From Scortum barcoo (lineage: Eukaryota; Chordata; Actinopteri; Centrarchiformes; Terapontidae), in the NCBI GenBank assembly GCA_023238725.1, contig CM041535.1, positions 24,853,978 through 24,917,977 of the forward strand: a stretch of DNA of 64,000 bases. Direction: 5' to 3'. Made by a program: the position numbers and the translations under genes. Positions 52,774 to 61,250 of the stretch are shown piece after piece. Within the stretch, counting starts at the first letter, position 1. Each line of letters starts with the position of its first letter. The notes below the pieces were generated by a model, which did no database searches, was not told the DNA's origin, and was given only the letters and a program-made list of their open reading frames with translations.

Positions 52774-55433
52774 TGTGTTATTAGTGTCGTGTTCAGTAGA
52801 GTCCAAATATAGAAATTAAAAGAAAAATTCTGAAGATGATAAATCTCAATGTTGGTATGTTTTTATGAAGGATATCACCACTTTTGTTTTTAAATAATCT
52901 GCGAGATAAACTGTATATTTGTGTTACAGCATCAATATAAAACCCCAATAAAGGGTGAAATTGTGAACTTTAGGCATAGAGGAGTGTTGTCAATTCTGGC
53001 AGTGCTCTTCAGTCAAAGTCAATCTTTACTTTTGTTCTCAGGCTGCTTTCAGAAATGGTGCTGCGAGCAAATACCAGCAAAGTCACTTTAAATACAGGTG
53101 TGTGTGTTATATGCATTTAATAGCATCCACACCACCTGAAGGAGCTCGCAGAGGGAGAAAATATGACTTGAATGCTCCTCAGAATCAGGAGTGAGCATGC
53201 TAAAATTTGTACACCTGCATTAAGACAAGCATGAAACACGAGATTACGTGGCACAAGCGTAACGGCCGAGGCTGTGTGAAAGTTCAGCTGAGCAGCCAGC
53301 ACACACTGCAGCAATCAAAATCAAACATGTTTGAAGTACACACACCACGGTTAATTTAATTTAGTGGAAATGCAAAGATTATTCTATAAATGTATTCAAT
53401 GTCAACTAAGAAATGAAACGCCAACTGTTTTGATAATCGATTGATCGTGTTTAGTCTTTTTTTTTTTAAATAAATAAAAAGTGTCCAAATTCTCAGATTT
53501 CTACTTCTCAAATGGTGTGAATATTTTCTGGTTTCTTTGGTCCTCTGTGACAGAAAAGTGAATATCTTGCGTGGCTTTGCAAAACAGTGATCAACATTTC
53601 CTCCCGTTTTCTGACATTTTATGGACAAAAAAACTAATAGATTAATCAAGAAAATGATCGATGGATTAATAGATGATGAAAATAACAGTTATAGCCCTAA
53701 AATTTAGCACTAACACTTAGAGAGGACGAAGGAGGACGGATAATGTTAAATGTCTGATTTGTTTGCTTGTTCAGCAACTTTAGATTTCAATCTTGCTTAA
53801 TTTCTCTGAAGCGATCCCAGTCCACGTGTGATTAATCAAGATTAGGATTTTCTACTCCCAAAGTCTTCTTGAAAAACATCAACATCTGTGTAGTTTTCTG
53901 CATGACAAACTATAAAAACGAAATACTTAAAACCATAAAATGAAACCGCACATTCGCCCATAACGACAAGTAAACTGACGCTTGCTGTGTCCGCTGGAAA
54001 ATATGAAATTAAGACTTATTTTTCTGTCAATGTACAGATGCAGCGAGTCAAGTGCACTCGGCAGGAAAAAAGAGACATGCTCTGGCTTGCAGAAAAATGT
54101 CCTGTACTGCTGCACGTAAGAAGATCATTCTGCAAGAGGAGCGTGTAACGTAATGATAATAAACTTTCCATTATTGTGTATTAGGTGATATTAACTGGCT
54201 CATACTGTACCAGCATCATCTGTTAACTCTGTTTACCTCTGTTCTCCCGCCCTCCCCTCCCTACCGTAGTACTCCACCACCCCACCCGCCCACCCCCTCA
54301 CAAGCAGATGACATCATAGCTGCAGCAGCTTCCTGCCAGCTTTATCCATCACACCTCGCCGCCACGCTCGCTGGACAACGCCACCCGAGTCCTGCAGGAC
54401 CTCGAGGTGCAGGGACGAAATCTAGTTAGACCAACAACAAAAAAACAAATGCTCACTTTAAAAGGAAGCAGTGTGTTTACAGTAACTACATCTCAAAGTG
54501 CTGCACGGGTTTGAACACACTGTACAGAAAAGTACAGTATTTTTTTTTTTTGCATCTTTCGTCTCAAACACCGACGCTTTGTGCAGATGTCAAGTGTGTT
54601 TGTGATGATGTGATGAGGTGAGCCATCCTGTTTGCAGCTGGTAGAGAGCGCCCTCCTCTGGCACTGAGGGAAAACACTTACAATTGAACACAGCAAAGGA
54701 AGTTAATCTTTGATATTATTGCAGTTTTGGAGGGTCAAAGTCAAACAGTGCATTGCAGTTAATGCCAAAGAAAACAAGCAGGCACAAACTGTGACTCTCT
54801 GCTGACACACTGAGATGTATAATAAACCATTAAATGTTGGTATTTTTGTACATATGGCTGTTTACCAGTGTGTAAATCCCATATTTCCATACAGGAGGGA
54901 CCCACAGGACAGCACAATGGAAACTGACATATAAATATCTTAATATTTATCATGTGTTGTTTGTCTTTTTAACATGTCTGTAAATAAAAACACAATTATC
55001 CCCAATGTCTGCCAGCCTCCTCACACACTGCTAACATTAGCTGCAGCTCAAATCACCCACAAATGTCTCCCTGGCTCTTTTAAAATGGGAATTAATTCAA
55101 TTAAGATGGCTTATTTTTTATGATTTAAGTCTATATTTTTAAATAAACATCCATCTCACACAGTGTCTCAGTCCCGGAGGCTGCAGCACCGTTAGCTCCG
55201 GAGCTAGCCACCGTATTAACTAACGGTGCTAACGGCCTTTCCTATCCGGCTCCCTCTCCCTCATCGTCGGCCTCTTCGCCGGCCGGAGCTCCGCTTCTGC
55301 CCGACACCCCCCTCCCACCTCTCCTCTCCGGACACCGGACCCGCGGACTCACCTCCCCCGCGGCCGTGGTGGCTGTGCTGGCGGTGGACGCGGCGCTCGG
55401 AGTCGGGGACCGCTGCAGGGTGACCAACGCCAT
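36899..55433 (-). CDS. ssh1: slingshot protein phosphatase 1 (15 exons; last exon frameshifted)
   Basis: Exons 55433-55353, 52555-52518, 46036-45936, 43211-43147, 42443-42322, 41729-41661, 41466-41401, 41111-40917, 40788-40695, 40277-40149, 39956-39910, 39796-39650, 39129-38929, 38820-38115 and 38001-36899 join in phase. The first 14 total 2061 nt (687 codons). Slingshots are dual-specificity phosphatases that remove the inhibitory phosphate from cofilin and promote actin turnover. Visible parts are the N-terminal SSH domain (residues 40-245), the DEK_C-like domain (about 250-300), and the phosphatase domain (about 310-455) with HCKMGVSRS, Cys395, matching human Cys393. The Ser-rich tail holds the 14-3-3 motif TRSSSSDS. 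With the frame corrected the product is about 1053 aa (human 1049). As read, a frameshift near 37190 ends it at 974 aa. Confidence 0.96.
38115..38820 (-). CDS. ssh1: ssh1 exon 14 (tail)
   Basis: Residues 452-687. Starts SKQRHNKLWHPD, which ends the phosphatase domain, then a fast-evolving tail. Conserved blocks are FRRLSDSALDSEP and EKVFIEIEDVERDALLDDEA, and there is an acidic/Gly repeat (DEEEVQKEEAEME, GGGGEGGGGEE). Donor GTGAGT. Confidence 0.93.
38898..38918. repeat. (CA)n, read as (UG)n, beside the ssh1 exon 13 donor
   Basis: About 10 units starting 10 nt after the 5' splice site of the catalytic exon. Confidence 0.85.
38929..39129 (-). CDS. ssh1: ssh1 exon 13 (phosphatase catalytic loop)
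   Basis: Residues 385-452. The P-loop HCKMGVSRS holds nucleophile Cys395 and Arg401, followed by STVIAYAMKEYSWSLEKAYN. Donor GTACTG is weak and is followed 10 nt on by a (UG)n tract. Confidence 0.97.
39650..39796 (-). CDS. ssh1: ssh1 exon 12 (phosphatase domain)
   Basis: Residues 336-385 (VGYILNVTREIDNFFPGTFS...). The Asp of YDEDATDLLAHW lies where the family's general acid is expected. Donor GTGAGT. Confidence 0.96.
39910..39956 (-). CDS. ssh1: ssh1 exon 11, 47 nt
   Basis: Residues 321-336 (GSEWNASNLEELQETG), the start of the dual-specificity phosphatase fold. Donor GTGATT is weak. Confidence 0.95.
40149..40277 (-). CDS. ssh1: ssh1 exon 10
   Basis: Residues 278-320: rest of the DEK_C-like domain (IRTELEQHMNCNLKEYKEFI) and the start of the phosphatase domain (IFDHVYL). 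Donor GTGGGA. Confidence 0.96.
40695..40788 (-). CDS. ssh1: ssh1 exon 9 (DEK_C-like domain start)
   Basis: Residues 246-277 (ERTECLIKAKLRSIMTCQDL...). Donor GTAAAT. Confidence 0.95.
40917..41111 (-). CDS. ssh1: ssh1 exon 8
   Basis: Residues 181-246 (SALQVLHKVCEVSRRYNYFP...SPTMFVDK). The acceptor TATAG has a weak pyrimidine tract and the donor is GTCAGT. The frame is fixed by the conserved TGG (Trp) split across the junction. Confidence 0.93.
41401..41466 (-). CDS. ssh1: ssh1 exon 7
   Basis: Residues 159-181 (GFTVSTAGRTHVFKPVSVQA). SSH N-domain; donor GTGAGT. Confidence 0.96.
41661..41729 (-). CDS. ssh1: ssh1 exon 6
   Basis: Residues 136-159 (KSCSIGMVLPLWSDTKIHLD). SSH N-domain; donor GTGAGT. 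Confidence 0.96.
42322..42443 (-). CDS. ssh1: ssh1 exon 5
   Basis: Residues 96-136 (AVRLESAWSDRVRYMVVLYT...TEENILLGIDF). SSH N-domain core; donor GTAAGA. Confidence 0.96.
43044..43121. repeat. long perfect (TG)39 microsatellite in ssh1 intron 4
   Basis: 78 bp without interruption, read as (CA)n in ssh1 pre-mRNA, starting about 25 nt after the exon 4 donor at 43147. Confidence 0.95.
43147..43211 (-). CDS. ssh1: ssh1 exon 4
   Basis: Residues 74-95 (GDLPQHLQVMINILRSEDRI). Acceptor CAACAG. Donor GTGAGA is followed about 25 nt on by a 78-bp (CA)n repeat. Confidence 0.96.
43212..45935. other. ssh1 intron 3
   Basis: No gene or repeat array recognised apart from the short (GT)n at 45903-45916 beside the exon 3 donor. 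Confidence 0.6.
45936..46036 (-). CDS. ssh1: ssh1 exon 3
   Basis: Residues 40-74 (LSESFFMVKGAALFLQQGSS...), start of the SSH N-terminal domain. Acceptor TTTTGCAG, donor GTGAGA, followed 20-33 nt on by a (CA)n tract. Confidence 0.96.
46706..46731. repeat. (TG)n microsatellite
   Basis: 13 units in ssh1 intron 2. Confidence 0.9.
48281..48378 (-). CDS. ssh1: candidate alternative first coding exon of ssh1
   Basis: In ssh1 intron 2, ATG at 48378-48376 opens 32 codons (MHLVVEPVQEAMMKMLPYFV...) ending two bases into a codon at donor GTGAGT (48280-48275). That phase matches the acceptor of exon 3 at 46036, giving ...EINR-Ile-LSESFFMVKG. An in-frame TAG lies upstream, with no in-frame ATG between, so this reads as a true start and not an internal exon. 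It would replace the MALVTLQ... N-terminus. GC-rich DNA with a CCGCCC box lies at 48600-48700. I do not recognise the peptide in any protein I remember. Confidence 0.5.
50524..50770 (-). other. exon-like open reading frame of unknown status
   Basis: Minus strand. An AG (GGACAG near 50755) precedes a frame reading LCDCQVGVFFELDNDDKPKG, then VNTAQVSVALNQGMISSYHL, to a TGA at 50526-50524. It is richer in CpG than its surroundings and has a balanced amino-acid make-up. A GTATGG donor-like site occurs inside it. No homologue recognised. It could be an alternative exon, a retrocopy fragment or chance. Confidence 0.25.
50955..50978. repeat. (CA)n microsatellite
   Basis: 12 units in ssh1 intron 2. 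Confidence 0.9.
52518..52555 (-). CDS. ssh1: ssh1 exon 2, 38 nt
   Basis: DFGSEDDRRINQ, residues 28-40. Acceptor TTTTTCAG, donor GTGAGT, ends two bases into a Ser codon. It is the exon that the proposed alternative first exon at 48281 would bypass. Confidence 0.88.
52718..52770. repeat. (AT)n microsatellite
   Basis: AT dinucleotides broken once by AGTG. Lies in ssh1 intron 1, about 160 bp from exon 2. Confidence 0.9.
53370..53702. repeat. teleost short dispersed element
   Basis: Contains CCAACTGTTTTGATAATCGA near one end and AGTTATAGCCCTAAAA near the other, with ATATTTTCTGGTTTCTTTGG and TTCTGACATTTTATGGAC between. This matches, from memory, a widespread fish non-autonomous element. Only the family resemblance is claimed. 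Confidence 0.55.
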
Positions 55434-55620
55434 GGCTGGAGGCTGAAGATGCGCCGGCCGGCCGCTGGGCCTGCTGAGCTGCTAGCTGCTGCTGCTGCCG
55501 GGCTAAGTGATGGACGGTCGGCGGGAGGGGAGGAGGGAGGGCCGCCGCCCGGGCGTCGCGCAGGCTGGGCGGGCTGTGCAGGAAGTGCAGCCGCCTCCGA
55601 GGCTCCGAGCATCCTCACAG
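55150..55620 (-). promoter_or_regulatory. ssh1: CpG-rich promoter of ssh1
   Basis: Dense CpG and GC-box-like runs surround exon 1. No TATA box. The 5' UTR above the ATG is rich in CAG/CTG triplets (55480-55500). Confidence 0.6.
55353..55433 (-). CDS. ssh1: ssh1 exon 1 with start codon
   Basis: ATG at 55433-55431 in a strong context (CAGCCATGG). Residues 1-27, beginning MALVTLQRSPTPSAAS, the slingshot N-terminus. Donor GTGAGT. Confidence 0.96.
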
Positions 55621-55763
55621 CACGGTGCTCCTCCTGTGGACGTACAACCACCTGAGCCAGATAATTACACACAACAAGGCTTACACATGTGTTGGTGCAA
55701 AAATATATTTAGATGTAGGAAGCTGAAAAAAAATGTATGCAATTTTAATATTTAACAATAATG

Positions 55764-56460
55764 AGGCAATACAAGTTCATTAGCTTTTAAACAGGGTAAT
55801 TAAGTGTAATAAACAACAAAAAACTATAATCAGGCAGTGTTAGTTCTTTAGTGCACTGCCTTCAAAATAATGCAGTTCAAAGTGCTTAATGTAGGACTTG
55901 ATGTAATAAATAAATAAATAACAACAATAAGGCAATTTAAGTTAAGTTGCATTTAAACAATAAGGCAGTTAAATGTAATACATGAATTACAACAACTACA
56001 ATTAGGTAGTGTAAGTTCATTTGTGCTCTACCTTCAAAATAAGGCAGTTCAAAGTGCTTTATGTATGACTTGATGTAATAAATAACAACAACAACAACAA
56101 CAATAAGGCAGTTTAAGTTGCTTTTAAACAAGGAGGCTAAGTGTAATAAATAAATAACAACATCAACAGCAAGGCAATGTGAGTTCATTTGTGCTCTACC
56201 TTCAAATAAAGCAGTTCAAAGTGCTTTATGTAGGACTTGATTTATTAACTCAACAACAACAAGGTAGTTTAATTTGCATTTAAACAATAAGGCAGTTAGA
56301 TGTAATAAATAAATAACAACAACAACAATAAGGCAGTTTAAGTTGCATTTAAACAAGGAAGTTAAGTGTAATAAATAAATAACAACATCAACAGCAAGGC
56401 AATGTGCGTTCATGTGTGCTCTACCTTCAAATAAGGCAAAGTAAGTTCAAAATGTTTTAT
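55764..56460. repeat. tandem repeat, about 172-bp unit, 3-4 degenerate copies
   Basis: The marker CTACCTTCAAAATAAGGCAG (with variants) starts near 55856, 56029, 56200 and 56421. Each unit contains a smaller alternation of AATAAATAACAACAACAA and GGCAGTTTAAGTTGCATTTA. The last interval is longer by an extra sub-unit. Confidence 0.8.
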
Positions 56461-56519
56461 ATTCTGCACACTCAACATATCCTGCATCTATCTGATGATT
56501 TCATCCATTATTTTCCCTT

Positions 56520-56665
56520 TAAAAGTTTTTTTTGGGGGGGAAGTTTTTCCTTATCCCAGTCGAGGGCCTAAAAGGACAGAAGGTGTCTTATGTTGCACAG
56601 ATTATAAAGCCCCCTGAGACAAACTGTGATTTGTGATACTGAGCTTTACAAATAAAAATGAGCTC
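56520..56665 (+). repeat. teleost dispersed repeat (SINE/3'-tail-like)
   Basis: GGAAGTTTTTCCTTATCCCA, GTCGAGGGCCTAAAAGGACA, ATTATAAAGCCCCCTGAGAC and CTTTACAAATAAAAATGA follow in the order of a repeat I recall as frequent in fish 3' UTRs. Classification uncertain. Confidence 0.5.
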
Positions 56666-57130
56666 AGTGCTGAGCTGCTGTGTGGTATCCAGGACTCCTG
56701 AATAATCAGTGATATCCGTGTGGTTTGTTCAGGCTTCAAAGGTGGGAGAGTAAGAAAGAGGAGGTGCTGTAGAGGAGATTATTACAGGGACTACAAGGAG
56801 TAATGTGGCCATGCTGATCAATCCTTACATAATAAGTATAAGGATAATATTATATATAGTGCTAATCATGTACTGTGTTGATCCATGTTTGAGGTGTAGG
56901 TATATTTGCAGAAAAAATGTGCATGTGTTCCTGCATGGTGACAGCTGCACGTCAAGCTATTAAAATGTTTCAACTCCTGCAATCCACCTATAATAATATA
57001 ATATAATAACATAACATTAATATAATATAAAAAAGTAGGCCTACTCACACATGCATTAGACACATAGTGAAAATGAGACAAATGACTGAATATTATCAAC
57101 ATAAAGAAGAATACATAGCTGTAAAAAAAA
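56666..57130. other. AT-rich upstream region of dao
   Basis: Runs of TAATATAATA near 56990-57030 and a poly(A) run at 57122-57138. No gene seen. Confidence 0.5.
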
Positions 57131-57169
57131 AAAAAAAAGAAAAAAGGTTTATGTCTCCGCCCCTCGCTC

Positions 57170-57318
57170 ATGTGTCAGCTGATCCACTCTGCCTCGGATC
57201 TTGCAGCAGCGACTCCTCTGAAAGTGAAGCAAAACTTTCTGCAAACTTTTTTGGATCCAGCAGTGATTATCTGTGCAGTATCATCTTCTATCGTGCAGCA
57301 CTCAGACAAGTTCAGCAG
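57170..57318 (+). other. dao: dao non-coding exon 1 (approximate start)
   Basis: Ends at CAGCAG|GTCAGT (57318). A GC box (CTCCGCCCC, about 57153-57161) lies just upstream, so the start is placed near 57170. If transcripts begin earlier they contain an upstream AUG at 57170 whose frame overlaps the dao start out of phase. Confidence 0.55.
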
Positions 57319-57559
57319 GTCAGTGCTTTGCTCTGAAATGCTCCTTCGGTTTTAAACTAAAATGTGTTTTTTTTGTTTTGTTTATTTTTCCGACTTGTTG
57401 TTTGCTCTGTTACGTGATCTGCGAGGCTGCTGCTGCAAAAGCTTTATTACATTGCATTCAAGTTACTTTGCAGATTCAGACTGTTGAATGCAAAACGTTA
57501 CCGATGAATAGATGTTATAGATGAAACTGCATGCAGTGTATAAAGTGATCAATATTAGC

Positions 57560-57795
57560 CCAGTGTTTACCAGCTGCAACATTAAAGTGATACTACTCAT
57601 CCAGTAGTATAACACTGAAATGGGCCATTCTGCTTCATGATTGCATTTACTTTGGGTACTTCAAGTTTTTTTTTTATGCTAAAACTTTTAACTTAAGTAT
57701 GTTGAATGCAGGGCTTTTACTTCAAACAGTATATTTCTACACTGAGATATTTCTGTTTGACCAAAGCAAATAATTTGAGTACCTGTCCACCACTG
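57560..57795. mobile_element. right-hand part of a hAT-like element in dao intron 1
   Basis: Reads GAAATGGGCCATTCTGCTTC, TTTGGGTACTTCAAG, GAATGCAGGGCTTTTACTTC and ends GAGTACCTGTCCACCACTG, the same terminal motif as the 32879-33965 element. Left end not clear. Confidence 0.55.
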
Positions 57796-58021
57796 AGTAA
57801 ATTTTTATTTTTAGATATCATCAAGACTTTGCAAATATGACATTTCTGGTACATCAATTGATTGTTTATGACCATTTGCTATTTTTTTCCCATTCAATAT
57901 AACTGCAATAATAATTTTACTACCAATAATAATAAGTCATCATTTTAAGTGATGAATAATAATCTAGTGCATCATGCTCAGTGCCTTTGTGGGTGAGTAA
58001 GACTCTCATGTTAATCCAGAC

Positions 58022-58215
58022 ATGCGGGTGGCAGTAATTGGAGCCGGAGTCATCGGCCTGTCAACGGCTCAGAGCATCTATCAGCAGTATCACTCCATCG
58101 TCAGCCCGCTGACCATCGAGGTGTATGCGGACCGTTTCACTCCACTGACCACCAGCGATGGAGCCGCCGGCTTCTGGCAGCCATATCTGTACGACGAAGG
58201 CAACATCCAGGAGAC
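58022..58215 (+). CDS. dao: dao exon 2 with start codon
   Basis: Acceptor AATCCAG precedes AC-ATG. Residues 1-65: Rossmann FAD-binding motif GAGVIG. Donor GTAAGC. Confidence 0.95.
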
Positions 58216-60971
58216 GTAAGCTGACCCTCTCCTCTTTTGATCCTTCACTTTATCTGCAGAAAGTAGTCACTGTTTTAATGCTCTGCTTGTATTCATGTTT
58301 AGAAAATGGAACAAAGAGACGTTTGACTACTTGCTGAGTCAACTCAGCTCACCAGAGTCCATAAAAATGGGAATATTCCTTCAGTCTGGTTACAACCTCT
58401 GTGCAGAATCAGCTCCAGTGAGTAGTGCTTTGCTCTGTTCAAAGATATGACCTTGTTCAGGAAGACATTTACAACCAAGATCAAAGGCACTGTACACTAC
58501 AAATATACATGAAGTTCAAATGTAACTCATTCATAAAATTTTCACATACGATATCTGTCACAAACACGGGCCATTAGCACTCAGCCGGAGTGAAAGTAGA
58601 GCTTTGTTCAGCCACACAAAGATGGGGGCCAGCAGTGGTTGGAAAACAATAAAAGAGAAGCCTCACCAAAGGTCAGGTTAAACTCAAACTCAGCAGTGAT
58701 CTCACACTAAGAGAGCTTTTTTTTTTTTATCGTAGGATCCCTCATTTAAAGATATCGTCCTGGGCTTCAGGCAGCTCACAGAGCGAGAACTGCAGATGTT
58801 CCCCGGATACAAGTAGGTTTCCACTGAAACTATCATGAAAGCAAAACACAGAAACACCAAATAGTTTGTTAATGACGTTGTTATTTATTTTCGTGTCATG
58901 CCAAACATTTTACCAAAGACAGTGTTATGTATCGAACATCAAGAGCACAGCAGTAACACACATACAAAGGCAAAATAATATGTTTATTTGTATAAGCACT
59001 TTTCAAGCTGGGAGCACAAAGTGCTTTCCAAGAATAATATAAAACAATAGAAACACATAAATCATATAATCAAGTATACATCTCCAAAATTTCAGGAGAA
59101 GGCCCATTTTTATACTGGTAAAGGCTTTTTTTCTTATATCTAATACCGTTCAAAGCAGCTTAAATGTTTCATATATAAACTAACTAAACAATAAATTGTG
59201 TGGCTCCTGATAAGATATACAGTATTTCTGATTTGATGGATAATTCTGAGTCACCGGTTCTCACTCTCTAACGCATCTGTCTCTTCTAATACTTCCAGTT
59301 ATGGGTGGTTTAACACGGCTCTCATGGTGGAGGGTAAAACATACTTACCTTGGCTGATGGACTGGTGAGTGATTAACTTCTTGTCTTTTAAGTTTTTTTT
59401 TTTATAGAGCTCCTGAGTTGAACACAGTTCATCCCAGTGTTGCACCCGCTTGCAACATAAATTATTACCCAATAAAAGCATGAAAGAAAGTTTTTTACTG
59501 GTTTCAGATTGGTGTCTGAAATGTTTCCAAAAAAACTTTCCATCAGACACACTGCATTGTCCTCAACATAATAGAGAGTAAAGGAGTGAATAAGTCAAAA
59601 AGCATTTGTTCTCGTCCTCATAATTTACGTCTGGTTTTGTTTTATTCTCAGGTTGGAAAAAAGGGGTGTGAAATTTTACCAGAGGAAAATAGAGTCCTTC
59701 CAGGAGGTCAGTGAAGACATTTCTGTGTTATAGCTGCATCATTTTTTAATTTAATCTGTCACAGAAATTAAGTCTGCAAGTCTCACCTGAACGTAGACGC
59801 TCAAAATGTTACATCATACTTCGTTCTTCTCTTATCATGCTTTGTATTCAGCTGGCAGAAACTGGGGCAGATGTGATAATAAACTGCACTGGGATGAGAT
59901 CAGGAGAGCTGCAGCCAGATCCTGAGCTCCAACCAGGCCGTGGACAGATAGTAAAGGTGAGCGAGAGCAGCCTCTGTAAGTAGGTTACGTAAGCAGCTAT
60001 AAAGGCACCGTTGAAATGGCGGCTGGACCTTGTTATTCATCTGTTTTTTTTTCTAGGTGGATGCTCCATGGCTGAAGCACTGGATTCTCACGCATGATTT
60101 TAGAGCAGGAGTTTATAATTCACCTTACATCATTCCTGGGTACTTCTACAAAACACTTCTACAAACACAACTAATGTCTTGTAGTGGTTTTACAGCGAGA
60201 TATGGAGTACTGTGGTATTATTTTGACATTGCTTTCTGTTGGAGCACTGGTTGACTGTTTTTGTCTGAGTTGTTTTTATGAGCAAGCAGAACGTCTGTGT
60301 CTGCAGGAGTCGTCTCGTTACAGTTGGAGGGATTTTCCAGTTAGGAAACTGGAGTGAACAGAACAACTCCATCGACCATAAGACAATCTGGGAAAGTGCT
60401 TGCAAGCTGGAGCCAAGTCTCAAGGTGAGATGATAACGAAGTGTTGTTTGTCAAGAAGACCATAAACAGACATTCTGCCTCAACTGTCATACATTATTTA
60501 TGAGCCCCCTGTAAAGTATTTAACATTTTACATTTGATATATTTAGAATACTTGATCTGTAATTCAGCCTTCAAACATGTTATGGACGAGAAACAATTTG
60601 AGTACCCAAATCTGAAAGCACAAAATGTCCAAACAACACATTGGATTTTGGTCTTGTTCTCTCTCTAACCTCAGTACGCCAGGATAGTAGAGGACTGGTC
60701 CGGCCTCAGGCCTGTACGCAGCAAAGTCCGACTGGAGCGGGAGACCATCCGGTCTAGTGCAAATACAATAGAGGTAACAGCCAGGCAGTGCTTTAAATAT
60801 TAACTTTGGTCGTTCAACTTCTAAAATACTGTGGCTCTCATCCAGGTGATACACAACTACGGCCACGGAGGCTTCGGACTCACGATTCACAGAGGCTGCG
60901 CCGAGGAAGCAGCGAGGCTCTTCGGTCAGATCGTGGAACAAAAAGGCAAAGGCCCAAAAGCTCGCTTGTGA
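58022..60971 (+). CDS. dao: D-amino-acid oxidase (10 coding exons, 345 aa)
   Basis: Exons 58022-58215, 58303-58417, 58736-58812, 59299-59364, 59652-59706, 59852-59956, 60057-60139, 60307-60424, 60675-60773 and 60846-60971 join in phase (1038 nt, 345 aa plus TGA; human 347). This peroxisomal FAD enzyme deaminates neutral D-amino acids to 2-oxo acids, ammonia and H2O2. Visible parts are the N-terminal FAD motif [11 protein letters not shown] (residues 5-15), [20 protein letters not shown], and active-site Tyr224 and Tyr228 (YNSPYIIPG), Arg283 (GLRPVRS) and Gly313 (YGHGGFGLT), all at the same numbers as human. It ends in ARL, a type 1 peroxisomal signal. D-aspartate oxidase is the nearest alternative, but the YNSPY and length pattern and the SSH1 neighbour fit DAO. 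Confidence 0.97.
58303..58417 (+). CDS. dao: dao exon 3
   Basis: Residues 65-103 ([20 protein letters not shown]...SGYNLC). Acceptor ATGTTTAG, donor GTGAGT. Confidence 0.95.
58736..58812 (+). CDS. dao: dao exon 4
   Basis: Residues 104-129 ([20 protein letters not shown]). Acceptor ATCGTAG after a T-rich tract, donor GTAGGT. Confidence 0.95.
58983..59060. repeat. short dispersed repeat fragment in dao intron 4
   Basis: TTTATTTGTATAAGCACTTT followed by AGCACAAAGTGCTTTCC; the two AAGCACTTT/AAAGTGCTT halves can pair. It resembles a common fish repeat end. Confidence 0.4.
59299..59364 (+). CDS. dao: dao exon 5
   Basis: Residues 129-151 ([20 protein letters not shown]). Acceptor CTTCCAG, donor GTGAGT. 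Confidence 0.95.
59652..59706 (+). CDS. dao: dao exon 6
   Basis: Residues 151-169 ([18 protein letters not shown]). Acceptor TTCTCAG, donor GTCAGT. Confidence 0.95.
59852..59956 (+). CDS. dao: dao exon 7
   Basis: Residues 170-204 ([20 protein letters not shown]...PGRGQIVK), an FAD-contacting segment. Donor GTGAGC. Confidence 0.95.
60057..60139 (+). CDS. dao: dao exon 8 (active-site tyrosines)
   Basis: Residues 205-232, with Tyr224 (lid) and Tyr228 (substrate carboxylate) in [11 protein letters not shown]. Donor GTACTT. Confidence 0.95.
60307..60424 (+). CDS. dao: dao exon 9
   Basis: Residues 232-271 ([20 protein letters not shown]...[12 protein letters not shown]). Acceptor TCTGCAG, donor GTGAGA. 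Confidence 0.95.
60675..60773 (+). CDS. dao: dao exon 10 (Arg283)
   Basis: Residues 272-304 ([20 protein letters not shown]...). Arg283 binds the substrate carboxylate. Donor GTAACA. Confidence 0.95.
60846..60971 (+). CDS. dao: dao last exon (Gly313, peroxisomal signal)
   Basis: Residues 305-345 and TGA at 60969-60971. [11 protein letters not shown] contacts the flavin. The C-terminus is ARL. Confidence 0.96.
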   Translation: MIHNYGHGGFGLTIHRGCAEEAARLFGQIVEQKGKGPKARL

Positions 60972-61250
60972 ATGTGGGTCCGGCAGTGGTGAATGTATCC
61001 GACACTGCACAATCTCTTCTTGTTTCTCACTCACATTCAACACAAACAGATGTGCATGTATCTTTGAAGTATCTATACTATTTTAAAACAATGTAATGTA
61101 TATGGTACATTTAAGAGGGCAGACACCTGTTGTTGTTTTCGTCCATTATTAATTACAAATGACTCATTCACATGTAACAAAATCACACTTAAATAGGTAG
61201 AAGTTTGGGGTATTTTCAAAAAGTAAATAAAGTTTACATATCTTTGAAAA
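60972..61250 (+). other. dao: dao 3' UTR with poly(A) signal
   Basis: AATAAA at 61226-61231, 255 bp after the stop, is the first good poly(A) signal. A second AATAAA lies near 61940. Confidence 0.55.

Noticed and set aside
54230..54420. GC-rich stretch in ssh1 intron 1 as a third ssh1 promoter
   Set aside because: No open start exon with a donor in usable phase was found.
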